Assembly (NCBI GenBank): GCA_028023455.1
Contig: JAQFVV010000355.1
Location: 250,001 to 314,000 of the forward strand
Length of the DNA stretch: 64,000 bases
Reading direction: 5' to 3'
DNA from: Epiperipatus broadwayi
Taxonomy: Eukaryota; Onychophora; Udeonychophora; Euonychophora; Peripatidae
Positions 36,420 through 50,200 of this stretch are shown in pieces; positions within the stretch are counted from its first letter, which is position 1, and every line of letters begins with the position of its first letter. The position numbers and the translations under genes are program-made. The notes under the pieces were generated by a model. It was not told where the DNA came from. It did not search any database and saw nothing but the letters and a program-made list of their open reading frames with translations.

Positions 36420-36630
36420 AGCTAGCCAAGGGTTGAGCACTTGAGATGTGTTCATATCATCTCATGAGGTCCAGTAGGTCCAGTCTAAAGCAGGATGGTT
36501 CCTGTAGTGTTAAAACCCATTATAAATATTCCCATGAGATGTGTCATGTTTCTTGCAGTCATAGAAGTTGTACCTCAGTCTGGGAAGGTCCCACAGTTTG
36601 TATATTTTTTATTATACTTCATCTGACAGG
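36420..36630. other. GC-richer repeat-like block, unassigned
   Basis: Contains two near copies of a (CT)CATGAG(A/G)T motif with GTGT/CATGT (about 36459 and 36532) and CTGGGAAGGTCCCACAG, a short dyad. The open plus-strand frame across it shows no family signature. Confidence 0.3.
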
Positions 36631-36699
36631 GAATATGGTTAATATGTATGTATTGATCATATTTATTCCTCTGTTTGAATAACGGTGTCTTAAAATGAA

Positions 36700-37935
36700 A
36701 TATTAAGATTAATATGAGCTAATAATGTAAAATAAGAAATATTAAGTATAATAGCCATATGATAAATTGTAAAGGAGGGCAAATTCCGTTACAATATATT
36801 ATATTACTTCTAATTTGTTTTATGTGTGTATGTGTGTGTGTTAATATTTCATTAAACATGTTTAATTATTAGTATTATCGGATTATTAAATTTGTTATGA
36901 TTAAAGTAGTTTGAAGATATTTTTACTATAATGTAGAGTGCTTAATAATTAATTAAGTTGGATGATTCATAAAATATTTGTGGCATAAATAATCAAGGAA
37001 TTTTTCATATAATTTTTAACACAAAAAAAATATATTTTTAATGTTCACAATCATTATATAAAAACAAAATGTATATTATAGAATAAATTATTTATAATAA
37101 ACATAAGATTGATTATCTGAATGCTTTTTGAGCATAACTTATATTTAATATTTATATTTCTTCTAAAACATATTAAAATTTTAGGAACTAGTTAAATTTT
37201 AAGTAAAAAATAAATATGCAGTCTGTAAAATACAGCGATTTTTTTTGTACACTTTACATGTAACAAATCGGAAAATATATTTGTATTAAAGCCTTTTTTT
37301 TATGTTAAGTTGAATTTAATATTTTAAAGTTTTTTGAAAATATATATAACATTCGAATAAGATATAATGCTATATATTTGAAATAATTAAACTAAAAAAG
37401 TTAAAATCATTTTATAATAAAGAAAATATATTTTAATAAACATATACTTATTTATTAATTATAATTTAGAATAAGTGATGAACTAAAGATCTAGTTATTT
37501 ATAAAATTCCAGAAACCATTATTAATCTGAATTGGAAAATTCTAATAAAAATGTAAATAATTCTCTCTTCTTATTGCTTATATTGACTTATTAGCAGCAA
37601 AATACCCTCAAACCATCAATGATTCTTCTAAACTTACTAATTTAACTTTAGATTAGACTTAACAACTAAAAAAATAAAGATAATTGTATTTGCATATGTA
37701 TATTAACATTAAAATGAAACATTGAAATTATCTGTATAATTTTTGATATATCAATATATAAATAAATTCTACAAATAATTCATGATATGATCATCATCCT
37801 GAATAAAAAGTAAAGACCATCTTGAGTAATTGCTAATCAAGATATCTGTCAGACCATAAGCTGGCAATAGCTTTTCATTATTATTATTTTTTAGTAATAC
37901 ATTGACAACTGTAGACATAACTCCAATATATTATT
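36700..37935. other. AT-rich spacer, no gene seen
   Basis: Nothing recognised. Confidence 0.5.
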
Positions 37936-37938
37936 CTG

Positions 37939-37940
<2 letters not shown>

Positions 37941-38018
<78 letters not shown>
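37941..38018. repeat. (TA)n microsatellite
   Basis: About 39 TA units, uninterrupted. Confidence 0.97.
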
Positions 38019-38020
<2 letters not shown>

Positions 38021-38149
38021 TTATATAATTGAATTAAGCCCAGAGTTTTAAAAAAAGGCTTAAGATTTACAAATGAATGGATAACCTAAACAAAATTTAA
38101 CATTTATTATCAATAAACATTTACGTGAATATCAAGATATTCAAAATAG

Positions 38150-38155
<6 letters not shown>

Positions 38156-38222
<67 letters not shown>
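38156..38222. repeat. (TA)n microsatellite
   Basis: A second long TA tract, 138 bases after the previous one. The DNA between them is plain. Confidence 0.97.
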
Positions 38223-38226
<4 letters not shown>

Positions 38227-38479
38227 GCAAATACAATTTTAGTACATTTTGTCTTCTAGATTGTTAAAGAAATATTTTAAAAATTGTTCTGAAAAAATAT
38301 TACTGTAATTTTGCATCATTGCCATAATTAATTTTTTATCATTGAAATTGATTAAATTATACGTGCCCCCCCTTTACCTTTAAAAGCAAAAATTTGCATT
38401 TATAACCCCTCTCTCTCTTTTTTCTCTCAATATATATTATAACAAAATGGGAATTTATGGAGAGTTTATAACAAAAATC

Positions 38480-38860
38480 ATTGGCCAATTCTAACTTATA
38501 TAAATTGGTCATTCATATTGTGAATCAAATATAACTAAAAGAATTTGTGTAAAACTTATTAAATTGATATAAAACGTGTTTTGTAATTTTTTGATGGTCA
38601 TCCACGTTGTGAATCAAATATAACTAAAACGATTGGGAGAGTTTACAAATATAACATATTATCGGACAGTTTAAGCTAATTATATCTTTATTCAAATGGT
38701 CGCACATTCTCGTTATGGATCAATTGTAATATTTCTTTATTTCAGCTCGGGCGACCACGCTATGCATTAATTATAACCTATAATTGAATCTATCTGGCAT
38801 TCAAACACTTGCGGCTAAGTTGCATGCCAATTGTAACTTTTTAAGGATGGATCGATGGAT
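38480..38860. repeat. Degenerate tandem repeat (GGTCATTCATATTGTGAATCAA-like unit)
   Basis: TTGTGAATCAAATATAACTA occurs at 38518 and 38609 (91 bases apart). More diverged relatives with GGTCG.ACATTCTCGTTATGGATCAA, CGACCACGCTATGCATTAATTATAAC and GCGGCTAAGTTGCATGCCAATTGTAAC follow to about 38850. The unit length drifts from about 91 to about 60. Confidence 0.6.
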
Positions 38861-40593
38861 GCTTCATCGTTCCCAGCTAACACTATTTCTAAAGCTAACT
38901 GGGATAATGATGATGGTATAAAACATCCTTAATCTTATTTGCCAGGGGTGCCAAATTGCAACTTTAATAAAATATTGAGGTTAAATCTTATTTCAATAAC
39001 TTATCAATAAATTTCAGCAATACTATTTAATGAATGGGTTAATAAATAATCAATCCATTACGGTACCACTGAGAATGCATTAAAAATAATAATAATATTC
39101 TTGGAAATTCTTGGCTATTCTCAGCACACTCCCCCATTCACTATCATTAAAGTCACAATTAAAATTTTGTTCCGATTACAAATAGTTCTATATCCATCTC
39201 CACCTTCCTGATCCACCCCCTATCATCTGTACATTCATAGGTCTATTGCACTATTATCTGTTTTACTATTAAATTTTCCATTGTGCTAGCTCATTTCTCC
39301 CATTATAATCTCTTCTCAGGGTTTTTAGAACAATAAGGTGTGGAGATCGAACAAACTACGATAGACTATTGGTGATAAACACCCCCTCTCATGATCACCT
39401 CCAAGAATGATCTTGGCCATCTTTAATATGGTTTAATATTTATTTACATTAAAGCTTAAATAATTTTAAACTTATCAAATCTTTTATATAAAAAATAACA
39501 TATTGTGAATGCTTTTATAATTAAAAGTAACATCGTAAAGAGAGATTACATCTAGAGAGGTGTTTGGAATACAACCCAGATGGAGAAAGGATTTATACTT
39601 ACCCAGTGCCATCCACTATCACTTAATAACTATCCCTATTCAAAATTTATATTTCAACTATATTAAATTACTTGGCAATCTTGAGTATTACCCTGCTATA
39701 TAAGCTCAGAAAATTAACCATTTTAAATCAATCTTACCGGATATTGATTTACTAAAATAATGATTCAACTGTATTAATAATAATATATTGGTGTATGATT
39801 GGATTTGAAATGTCTAGATTATAATATCCTTCTAAGACGATTGAGATGTACACAGTTTTTTTTTATTTAAAACGGCAAATTTTATTAACATACTACAACT
39901 CAATACATAATGTATACATTCATTTGATGATTCACATGGCTTTCCCCTATTCTACAACTTTGTATTGTGATATAAAAAAAATTAATTAAATAAATATCCC
40001 CTAAATCAATAAATAATGTCAAAGAGGTTTTAAACTATGCATTTTCATTTTTTTAGTATTAGGGAATCAGGATTACCATGGAGTAATATTAATATTAGAC
40101 AGTTAAAATATTATATACCTTCACATCCTATTATATTTTGTTCTCATTTTTATCCCAGGCCATAGTGAACATTAAGTTTCTCCCCCCCCAGTATTTAATG
40201 CTTTTAGTTACTGATTTATTTCCAAAGGGGTAATGCTTCCAATCATAAAAGTTAATAATTGTATTTAATTATTTTTAATCTAATATTCCTTACCCTATGC
40301 TCATTAATGGAAAATATTTTATGTATGAGTGGGACTAAGTTAGTTTTGGTTACTTTCAAAATGTAAATGTATCAGTATCTAGCTCAATCATCACCCACAC
40401 ATACATACACACTATATTCATGTTCTTACTTAATAATAATAATAATAATAATATCTTAGTAATATTACCTTTCCAGTGAAATTCTCAGCTGACTGCAGAT
40501 ATATTTATTAAATAATTTTAGATACGTGTTGCTCCCAATATTCGCAGGTTTTATTTAACCCTTAAATTGAATATTTATTGACGTTATTACTCT
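38861..40593. other. AT-rich stretch, no supported gene
   Basis: 39100-39420 is C-richer on the plus strand but has no coding frame. A C run (40181-40188) and AAT trinucleotides (about 40433-40452) precede the gap. Confidence 0.45.
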
Positions 40594-41093
40594 NNNNNNN
40601 NNNNNNNNNNNNNNNNNNNNNNNNNNNNNNNNNNNNNNNNNNNNNNNNNNNNNNNNNNNNNNNNNNNNNNNNNNNNNNNNNNNNNNNNNNNNNNNNNNNN
40701 NNNNNNNNNNNNNNNNNNNNNNNNNNNNNNNNNNNNNNNNNNNNNNNNNNNNNNNNNNNNNNNNNNNNNNNNNNNNNNNNNNNNNNNNNNNNNNNNNNNN
40801 NNNNNNNNNNNNNNNNNNNNNNNNNNNNNNNNNNNNNNNNNNNNNNNNNNNNNNNNNNNNNNNNNNNNNNNNNNNNNNNNNNNNNNNNNNNNNNNNNNNN
40901 NNNNNNNNNNNNNNNNNNNNNNNNNNNNNNNNNNNNNNNNNNNNNNNNNNNNNNNNNNNNNNNNNNNNNNNNNNNNNNNNNNNNNNNNNNNNNNNNNNNN
41001 NNNNNNNNNNNNNNNNNNNNNNNNNNNNNNNNNNNNNNNNNNNNNNNNNNNNNNNNNNNNNNNNNNNNNNNNNNNNNNNNNNNNNNNNNNNNN
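40594..41093. other. Assembly gap, 500 N
   Basis: Exactly 500 Ns, a round number typical of a scaffolding placeholder rather than a measured length. A long TA tract lies 30 bases beyond its right edge and probably caused the break. Any reading frame drawn across it is meaningless. Confidence 0.99.
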
Positions 41094-41120
41094 AATATAT
41101 TTTATACTAAAATATATGGT

Positions 41121-41122
<2 letters not shown>

Positions 41123-41180
<58 letters not shown>
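41123..41180. repeat. (TA)n microsatellite beside the gap
   Basis: About 29 TA units. Confidence 0.97.
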
Positions 41181-41183
<3 letters not shown>

Positions 41184-41712
41184 CCAAATAAAAAATTTTA
41201 AGTCAAATATTTGTAATATAATTAAATATAGTATTTTAGTTCAATTTCAATAATAATTTATTATTTCTAATATATACAGTGATATGTAACCAAACAAATG
41301 AGGTTTACATTATTGTTCCAACCATCTTGTTACTTCCATTTGGAGTTCTGATTTGTCTATGTTGTGCAAGACAGTGTGAACATTAAATCTTTCACATATT
41401 TTTTATCTGATTGTTACCCCCCCCCCTTTTTTTGCCTTGTTGTTAGTTTGGCATATTGTATAATGTCCAAGTATCCTCAAATGCTTTTGATGATGCCAGG
41501 AGTTGGTCTTTCTACTGGATTTTAATCATTGTTTTGAAAAAAACCTGTGTTATAAGAGGTGGTGGGTGTTCCATGATTAGTTTACAATGTGTAACCCATA
41601 TGGCATAGTTCAAAAATATTGAGAGACATATTACTGGATAGGTTTTAGTATTGATACTATCCTTCAGAGATGAGATCTGTTGGAAATCTACCTTGGTGTT
41701 GGAGAGTATAAT

Positions 41713-44664
41713 TTATTGGATCACTCTGAGTCCCATACATTGTGAGAAGAGGTGATCCAAGGTCTTATCGCCATTCATGCAAATGCTGCAAGTAGGGTCT
41801 ATGTTTTTGTGACCTTGTTTGTAAAAAAGGAAATGAATAGTAGGTAGTCTGTTAATGTTGTATTTAATGAGGAAGTCTAGGTATTTGGCCTCTAGACTCC
41901 ATCTTTTAAAGTTGGATACCAATTTCTGATTATGTTAATAAAGTGTGTTGATTATAGGATGTACGATTGGATGAAGGATTGTGTATGCTTGCCATAATGA
42001 TATTTTAGAATTGAATGTGAAGCCAGTTATTGGGCAGTGCTGTTTGATAAGACTTGTGCACTAGTGATCTATGTTTGTCTGCCTAGTGGGGGTCGGTCAG
42101 TGGGTGTTACCTTTTGAAGCAAAGCTTTTTGGAGAATTGTGTCAAAACCATATGATGCTACCAAGTTGTGTCTAATGTTGTGGGTTTTTTGGTAAATCAA
42201 TGCCTTAATGGAGTGAAGAGAAAGACCATTTAGCTTTCTTGGTCACTGAGTGCCTTTGAGGGTGATTGCAACCATTTTACCTCTGCAGAAAAGCCTAGAA
42301 CACAATCCATTTATTTTATTTATGAAGCTTTTGTTGAATTTGATAAAAGGAAGAAAGTATTATATTTTTGGCATCACATTCATGTTAATTAGTGCTACCT
42401 TGCCAGGGAGGGAAAAGTAGACTTGTGACAAGGAAGTGATGGATTCATTTGTTGTTTCCAGGATGTTATCCTGAATCTTTTGGACATTTCTGTGGGGGAT
42501 TTCATGATGGAAAACCCAAGATATTTCTGTGGCTTGACAGAGAAGAGGGTGTTGATTTTCCTTCCTGAAACAATTTGCCAGGAGGCAGACTTGCTGGGGT
42601 TGAATTGCAGCCTGTATTTATCTATATAGTGGCTTAATATTGTTTGTAATAGAGGAATATGTTTTCTTGATGGTAGGATGGTCATTACATCATCCATGTA
42701 GGCAAACATGTTGAATTCTTTGTTTAAATTAGGTATAAAGAACCTGGTAGATTTTTTTTCCAAATCCATCAGGAGAGGATGTGATGAAGCATAGGGCACT
42801 GAGAAAGAACCCTGGGAGGAGCTTGTGTTGGTTTAAATCCGGAGGTGATGTAACCATCCATAGTGATAAATATTTCCCTGTTGTATAGTAAATTGTTTAT
42901 GATCTGGAAAGCAGCTGCAGGAACATCATACTTGGTCAAAATATTTAAGAGTGTGTCTATATGTATCGAGTCAAAGGCTGCAGTGATATCCTGTTGGACA
43001 ACTATCGACCCTGACTTCCGGTGGATTCTTACATAATCAATGATGAGGATTATGTTGCCCATTGCATTGTGCAGTAGAGGAATCCTTCTTGTCATATTGG
43101 TTGTTAGATATGTTCTTTAAGATGATTGGATGGATGGGGTTTGATCACGGACTCTACAATTTTAATTAGAATAGGTGTGATGGAAATAGGTATGATGTTT
43201 GAGAGCTCCATAACCTGATTTTTTTAAATAAATGGAACCAGTGCCACTCAGTAAAGATTAGGTATAACTCTATTACCAGTTGGTAGGTAGTCCACCATCT
43301 TCTTCATTATGGAAATTGCAAATTGATTGAGGTGTAGGATTAGTAATCTGGGAATCCTATGTAATCTAGGATGTATACCATCTGGAATGGGAGATATTTT
43401 CTTTTGGAGTAGGTTTTCTGTGATTCCATGTTGTGCCTGTGGATCAACTTCAGACCAAGATTATGTGCCATTGAAGATTGCAGTTTGCATCCTTTGATGG
43501 AAGTGTTTTTTATTGTGTTCATCATAGGTGTTCCCAACAAGGTTTTCCCATCTGCAATGATGGTGGTGGGAGTGGTTTTGTTGTTTTTCCCTCCAAGTTC
43601 TCATCTCGAGTACCCTTTTGCCCAGTGGTGTTGTTGAGATAAATAGTATTTGGCTTTCCTGGTGGATAGGTATTCCGCCAGAGATTTCTGTTTTGATCGG
43701 TATAGGTTTTTAAGACTGTATATATCTTGGGTGTTAATAGGTTGACTTTGGAGCATCTGAAGCTGATTCTCTATTTGTAGAAGATCTCTGAAGAGGCCAT
43801 TAGGGCCTTTGGCTTTCATGGTTTGTGGTGTTTTAGTATTGTCTGTAGAATGCCTACAAATGAAAACCAGGCTTCTTCAGTGGGTCTTGAAAGGATGTTG
43901 ATTTTGTGAATATATATATAAGTTTCAGACACTATGGCCTCTGTCATATTTTATTTTGTTACCATTCACATGGTTTTGTGAAGGGCCTCTAAGGTTGGTA
44001 GGTCAGACATGGTTTCAAGAGTAACTACAAGGGCCATATGGTCCAAAAATGACACTGGTAAAAGTTTTGCATTTAGATGAAAGTGTAAATCTGGTGAATA
44101 ATGTAACAGGTCTATTAGGGTTTGGTAGGATTTGGTGTAAAAGGAGTAGGATCCAGGAAGAAGAAATTCTTCCACGCACATCAAGATTCTGTTTATCAGT
44201 GGAAGAAATTTTAAGTTAAAGTGACCATATGTGGTGTTAAAATCTCCCAATATAAGTAAAAAGCCTGATTTGTTGCTAAGGATAGCATTTATAGTCTGAA
44301 TGATTTTGTGATAGATAGTAGAATTGTTTGAAGTATATATATAAGCTAGATTTATGCTGTAGCCCTAATAGTCTATTTCTAATAAGATTAAGTTGTTATC
44401 CAAATAGAGTATACAGAATTTGTTGGGGGAAAATTTTTTAATTAATACTCCAACCCCACCAGCTTCTGAATGTCCAACTGAAAATTTAGTAAAGCCCATG
44501 ATGGCAATTAATGTTTCTATTTTAATATCAGTGTTATTATGAAATTTGGTTTCCCCCGTTAGTAGGATATGGGGAGAGTTAATGCTTGTCCAATTTCTAA
44601 TTGTGTGAGCATGGGCCAATGAGTTGAGGCCATGAACATTAATCCCAGCAATTTTATAGTTCAT
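41713..44664 (-). pseudogene. LINE ORF2: AP endonuclease plus reverse transcriptase, broken
   Basis: ORF2 would start at the ATG at 44664 (MNYKIAGINVHGLNS). N-terminal endonuclease: AGINVHGLNS, LLTGETKF (catalytic Glu) and GGVGVLI (44365-44664), then MGDFNTTYGH and LDHMALVV (the D-x-N and DH motifs; 43966-44250). Reverse transcriptase: NIIPISITPILIKIVESVI near 43160, QQDITAAFDSIH (motif A Asp, about 42990), then AYMDDV (catalytic motif C, about 42690) and KYLGFSI (about 42510). C-terminal zinc knuckle: CSIC then HLFSQC (zf-RVT type, 41740-41800). The zf-RVT finger and L1-type endonuclease favour the L1/Tx1 group over RTE or CR1. At least six breaks interrupt the frame. Confidence 0.88.
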
Positions 44665-46800
44665 AATATAGTGTCCCTGGCCCCTCAGCTGGTCCATAAT
44701 CTTGGGGAAAATTTGGAAGTAAATGACTATAATTGATTTCTTGATCTGATGCTTCTTCCAATGAGAGTTGAAGTTGATTTGATTCCATGAGTACTGGAAG
44801 GTCCTCATTTTCCATAGAATCTTGTAATTCCAAGTAGGGATCATCTTCCATTGGTGCTGAATCAGTATCAGAGTGCTCAGAGGTTTTCCTTTCTTTTTTC
44901 CATGACACTCTATGTTTACTTTGTGGTTCTTGTGAATCTGGTTTTATTGTGAGTAGTTGTGGTATAAACCCAGAATTCATATCATCATTGAGCTTGATTT
45001 ATCTGGAATATTTGATTTCCATTTATTAATATATATTTGATTTCCATTTATTAATATTTGGTATAGTTTGTCATGTTAGTTCTACTTCTTGTGAAAGATC
45101 CTGATTCCAATGTCCAGGCAAACCATCCTTTCCCCCCGAGTTTGGAGTTTTGCTGTGTGATGTGTTTAGTTTTTTTCTTTGATTTATTGGTTTCGTTACT
45201 TTCTTTTTGAAGATGAGGTGTTATTATATTTTGTTTAGTTGTGATTTTCTAGGTGATTCTGGTGTCTGTTTCTTCTATTGGAAATGATTTAAAGTCTGAA
45301 GGTATGCCAAGCATTGATTCATAGTCTTTTTTTGATGTTGTACTGTTTATTGGCTGAATATTATCTGTGTATTGGTTTAAAATGGGATGAGGTGTTCTTG
45401 ATGTAGTTGTTTGTTTATCATTTCTATTTTTGGCTGTATTGTTGTGGAATTCCATCTTGGTTTGTTGGGAAAGATTATCATCTTGATCCTTATCCCTAGA
45501 TATTATGTGGTCTGATGTTACATCTGTGAGAATGTCTATAGATTTAGTGTATTTTGATGTTGTAGACTTGTGTTTATCAGTGTGGTTTTCAATATTATTG
45601 TCTGTTTTAGGTGATTGTTTGGTGTCTGTAGTTGTTTTTTCTATATTCTTTTTACTGCAGTGTTGGAACTTGCCTTTCTTTTGATTTCAGGTAGTGCAGA
45701 TACATGCCAAACAGTCTTTTATAAAGTCTGCCCTTGTAAACAGTGAAAGCACTGAGGCTGCACCCCCCTAAATGTTAGGACCATTGGTGAAACTCTTGCA
45801 TTAACTGCAGTAGGAATGTCAGTGGGAGAAACATTTTATTCATGGCTAGTGAGAAGATTGCTGTGTATGATATTATGTTTCCGTCCAAGATGGGGTCTGG
45901 GAGGAATTTAAATTTTGAAACAGTGCCATAGGGATTGAGGATATTTTGGAGCTCTTGTTCAGTGAATCTTGTTAGGCAATTTTTGATTTTCCCTTGTAGT
46001 GTCATAGGTCTGTTCATTTCTACAGTGTAAAGTATATTGTTTCCCAGTATTTTATTGTTGTTTTTAAATTGGAGCCTGTCTGCCCAGGTCTTAAATTCTA
46101 TTGCCACATATCTGTCATTAGGGTGAGTTAGTATTTGATAAATTCCCAACTCTGAACCATGTTGTTTAATTATGGAATATAAATGCTCCATGGGGAATTT
46201 GTATAATGCTAGGTTTTCATTCGTTACTGCTAGGATTAGAGTTTTGTCATTGTAATAATTTTGGAAAGATTTATAGAGCATGTTTGGGATAGTTTTGTTG
46301 AAATTATCATTTATGTTTTGATGTATTTCATCAGTAATATTATTATAATCTAATATCTTAATTGATTGAGGGTGTTGATTATCTTCTGTTGTGATTTCTA
46401 CTTCATATTCTGATATGTCTATAAGTATTTCATTAATATTGCTGACCGAGTTAGTCTCCACGGTTTTAACATCTTTGTTGCATAGGATATTGATTTTTTT
46501 GGAGAGGTTGGGATTTATGAGTCTGTTTTGAAATATTCTAACGATGTAGATATTAGAGGTTTATCTAGTTTGAAATTTTCATTTGTTTGTGAATGGGTTC
46601 TGTTGATTTTTTTATCTATTATTTCACCCCCCCCCCAAATACTGTTGACAATCTCTGATGTTACAGCAGCAAATTTGGTGACCTCTGGTGAGATTTTTTA
46701 AAACTTTCTTCAGATAGATTTTGCTGATTTTTTTTCATTCCAAATTATTCTGTGAGTGTTTCATGGTTGTGGATGAATTGTGTTTATTTCTGTCTGCTAA
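44654..46800 (-). pseudogene. LINE ORF1: nucleic-acid-binding protein, broken
   Basis: The longest intact piece (45775-46461, 228 codons) begins METNSVSNINEILIDISEYE. It has an RRM-like alternation with YVAIEFKTWADRLQF, like the RNP1 segment of an RRM, and a second half with GTVSKFKFLPD. A cysteine cluster follows near 45695-45755: QCFHC in one frame and, after a small insertion, KDCLACIC in another, a damaged CCHC zinc knuckle. A Ser/Thr/Asn-rich linker comes next (45249-45640), then an acidic C-terminus (44654-44980, MEDDPYLELQDSMENED). The C-terminal stop TAA at 44654-44656 lies downstream of the ORF2 ATG, giving an 11-base overlap. 46462-46800 also reads as decayed N-terminal coding DNA. 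Orthology to L1 ORF1p is structural inference only. Confidence 0.75.
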
Positions 46801-47239
46801 AGGAGTTTGGGAAATACAATGAGTGTTGTTACTGTTTTCATATGTATTATTAAAATTAGCTTTTATTTCACCCAATGGGAGACCAATGCTATTGCTTATA
46901 ACTGCTGAAGTTTGTATAATTTCTTGTTTTAATGTTGTTAGTAATTATTTGGTGCTTAGTATTGCTAATGGGAAGGGTTTTGATCCCAGATGGAGCCTGA
47001 GATTTGTTATTATAGCTAGGAAGATTTCGGCGATCGTTTCTGTTAAACGACTGTCATATTTTAAGCTTGAATTGCTATGTATATTATCTATATCATTGTC
47101 ACATTCCATTTTTAAATATATAGAACTTCTCTTACTTTGTATTTAGAGGTTTGGAATGGTGTTTGACACCTCTTTTCCTGCTGATTTCAATTTTTGAGGA
47201 GAGCTATTGTTCACATTGCTTGCTGTTTAAGAACCGGAA

Positions 47240-50200
47240 GCAGTCTCAAATATAGTATTTTTTTTCCACATTATATGTACACTTTACAATGACCAAATAA
47301 CTTATCCCTTTTCAATAAAGTGATTTATTAAACCAAAAATTATATATAATTTTGGGACAAGCTATATTTAATTATATTGCAAATGTTTGTCTATTTTTTT
47401 CCTGAATAAAAGCACTCAAAATAAATAACAAATGAACTCTGCCATAAAAGATAAATTGCATATAAATTAATCTATGTTTTAGGTAGTAGATGCCATATAA
47501 ATGGTCATTTTGGATAACAATCTAATAAGTATAGGTGTAGTGAAAAATATATTAATTGTGTTTGATTGATCGACCAAAATCAGAAATTTGATATATATTG
47601 TAACAGATTGAAAGTGATATAACATGGGGAGATGGGAAATGTTATCATTATAAAGCAACAGCATTTAATAAAAATAAGTAGTTATAACAATAATAAGTTA
47701 AAGTGTCAGCATTAAACATGAGTGAGCAGTCATCTGCTGTGGATCGATTTAAAAGATATATATAATCTAGGCAGATGTTCAATAACAGACCCCTAAAAGT
47801 ATGCAAATTCAATTTCATTACTATTAATAACTTTCAATCATAGGGCAGGTTACAAAACAATCATTTGCTTGCTCATACTTAAGAGTTAATCTATCAATTG
47901 TAATAAAAATACTGAGATTCATATATATGCTGATCATCATCAGTACATTGGCCATATTATTAACATGAGGGTACAGGCCAACTATAAGCCAATTTCTACC
48001 ATGTATAAAATAATAGAGCAGTAAATGGATTTCAATGGTTATATTGACTTTTGGACTATCTAGAAAACTATTTGGTTGTGCAAACACAAACATATGCCTA
48101 ATATACATAAATTATTTCTTATTACTCTAGAGCTAACTCAGGATCAAAAGAATTCTAGAGATTGTGACTATGAAGAAGAGAAAAACTAAATATATATGCT
48201 TAATCTACTTTATGTTAATTTTACAGGTGTAATTTACCATTCCTTTAAACACCATACTATGTGAAATTAAGTCATACAAAATCAATTCATAGAACAGATA
48301 GCTAGAGAAATTAAGATGTTAACACTATTATTTTAAAAAACAACAACAATTATTTATTGAATAAACTAATAAATTTAAATAATATATTGTACATTTTTTG
48401 TTAAGGCTAGGTATGTTAAAGAAAGTTAATTTCTTAAAAAAATTTAAATTAAGTAGTTTTAAAAATTATGATTATAATCATATTGATTTAGAACTTGAAC
48501 TTGTTAAAACGAATACATAAGTAATCGTAGAGTATTTAGAAATTATTTTAACTGTAAAAATTATAAAATAAGAACAGAATAATATACTATTTATAATTAA
48601 AATAAAATGATATTAGCTATACTTGAAAAATATGTTTAATATTCTATTGAATAAATGTTTTAAAATCATTAGTTCATAATGTAGTTATAAATATAGTTGA
48701 ACAAATTAGTAAAACTATTTTTAAAATAAGTTAAAACTATTTAATAATAATTGTTCTTAATATTTTATGGTATACCAAATGTTCCAATTTTATTTATTGT
48801 TATACAAAATGTTACATTTACTATTCTAAATTTTATTATTGTATTTAATATTATGCATTATTTTTTAGCTTAAATATTCATTTAAATTTATTTTAGACAC
48901 TAAGTTTCAAAAAAATGTAACATGTATGTCTGGAAAAGTTTATCACATGACTGGCAATATGTGTGTAATGTTTGAATGAATTAAAAGAAAATGTTTAATT
49001 ACTTTCTAAAATTATTGATAAAGTAGAAACATTTGAACATGATAAAATAAGTCTAAAATAATATTTTATTTTGTTTTTAAAGGTATTTTGAACCAATAAA
49101 TGTAGATTTAAATTGCTACATTAAATTAAATATTTTCTGTTAATTTAATAAATTGGTAAAAAAATTAATGTTGTCTTATTTTTAAATATTTTTGTTTGGT
49201 TGAATAGGGTTATAAAGTAAATTAAATATTTTATTATATTTTTTTATTTAAGAGATGGCTTATTATTTTATTTTCAATGTTAAAACTACTTCATTTAGGT
49301 AATATGTAAATTAGTTTATTTGTCTCACTCTATGTTATCCAATCAAATCTCTTAATAAATGAGGTATAAATACAATGTGTAAAAATTAGGACTGAACACA
49401 TTTATTATAATTACTTTGTTTCACCTATTACTTGTTATTAAACAGTATAAAGTTATATTACTATTGGCTTGTAATATGCTAAAGTCTAATAGTAAATTAT
49501 ATAAAATTTTAAAACATTATTTTGTAAAGTTTAAACAATAAAGAGAATTAACATTTAGTTCTTCAGTATTGTGAGTAAACCAATTTAAATTTCCTACCAG
49601 TAAACTAATCAGAAACGTGCTTAAAAATCGACATTAACTTATGGAACGGAAACTTATAGTCAAGTATATCAGCAAATGAAAGACCAAACACCAAACAGTA
49701 GATGAAAGCATATTCTTACCAAAGTTATGTAAGGTGTTAAATATGTGTTTGTGTGGAATACTTCAAAGTTGTAGATAGTTATTCTCTAGAAATATAATAT
49801 TTATAATAATGATGTCTGAATTAATAAATTTAATAATTTTAAAGAGACATTATAGTGACAGGATACCTTTAAAAAGGTGAAAATATAAATTGCTCTTAAC
49901 TTATAAAAGATATTGGAGATGAAATATAATACATCATTTTCTAGAATATTTATATCATTATTTTCAAATAATTGCAGTTTTAAATAATATTTGTCTTTAA
50001 AACAAATACTGATTTGGGCTTGTGTAGAAAGAAATTTTAAAGATAAATTAAAGAAAAATTAAATTGCTGAAAAACGATATATGAAGGATGTGAATTTTTA
50101 TATATAATAACTGCTGTTTATTTATACATTTTGAAAAGAGAAAAATGCTTAATGGTAGAAAATATATTATTAAGAAATAATTTTTAATACTAAAAACTGA

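Larger units (their letters stand above)
41280..47230 (-). mobile_element. L1/Tx1-like non-LTR retrotransposon, nearly full length, dead
   Basis: About 5.9 kb on the minus strand has the order ORF1 (nucleic-acid binding), ORF2 endonuclease, reverse transcriptase and C-terminal zinc knuckle, as in L1/Tx1-group LINEs. Composition departs clearly from the A/T-rich flanks at about 47.23 kb (5' side) and about 41.28 kb (3' side), but the precise ends and target duplication were not resolved. Stops and frameshifts occur throughout both ORFs. The plus-strand open frames in this interval (43428-43637, 46823-47146) are antisense shadows. Confidence 0.88.

Noticed and set aside
40578-41201. 207-codon open frame
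   Set aside because: It runs across 500 Ns and a TA tract, so it contains no real coding information.
47824-48108. 94-codon minus-strand ORF with two hydrophobic stretches
   Set aside because: No family signature, and the flanks are plain A/T-rich DNA. Length is within chance expectation for this window.
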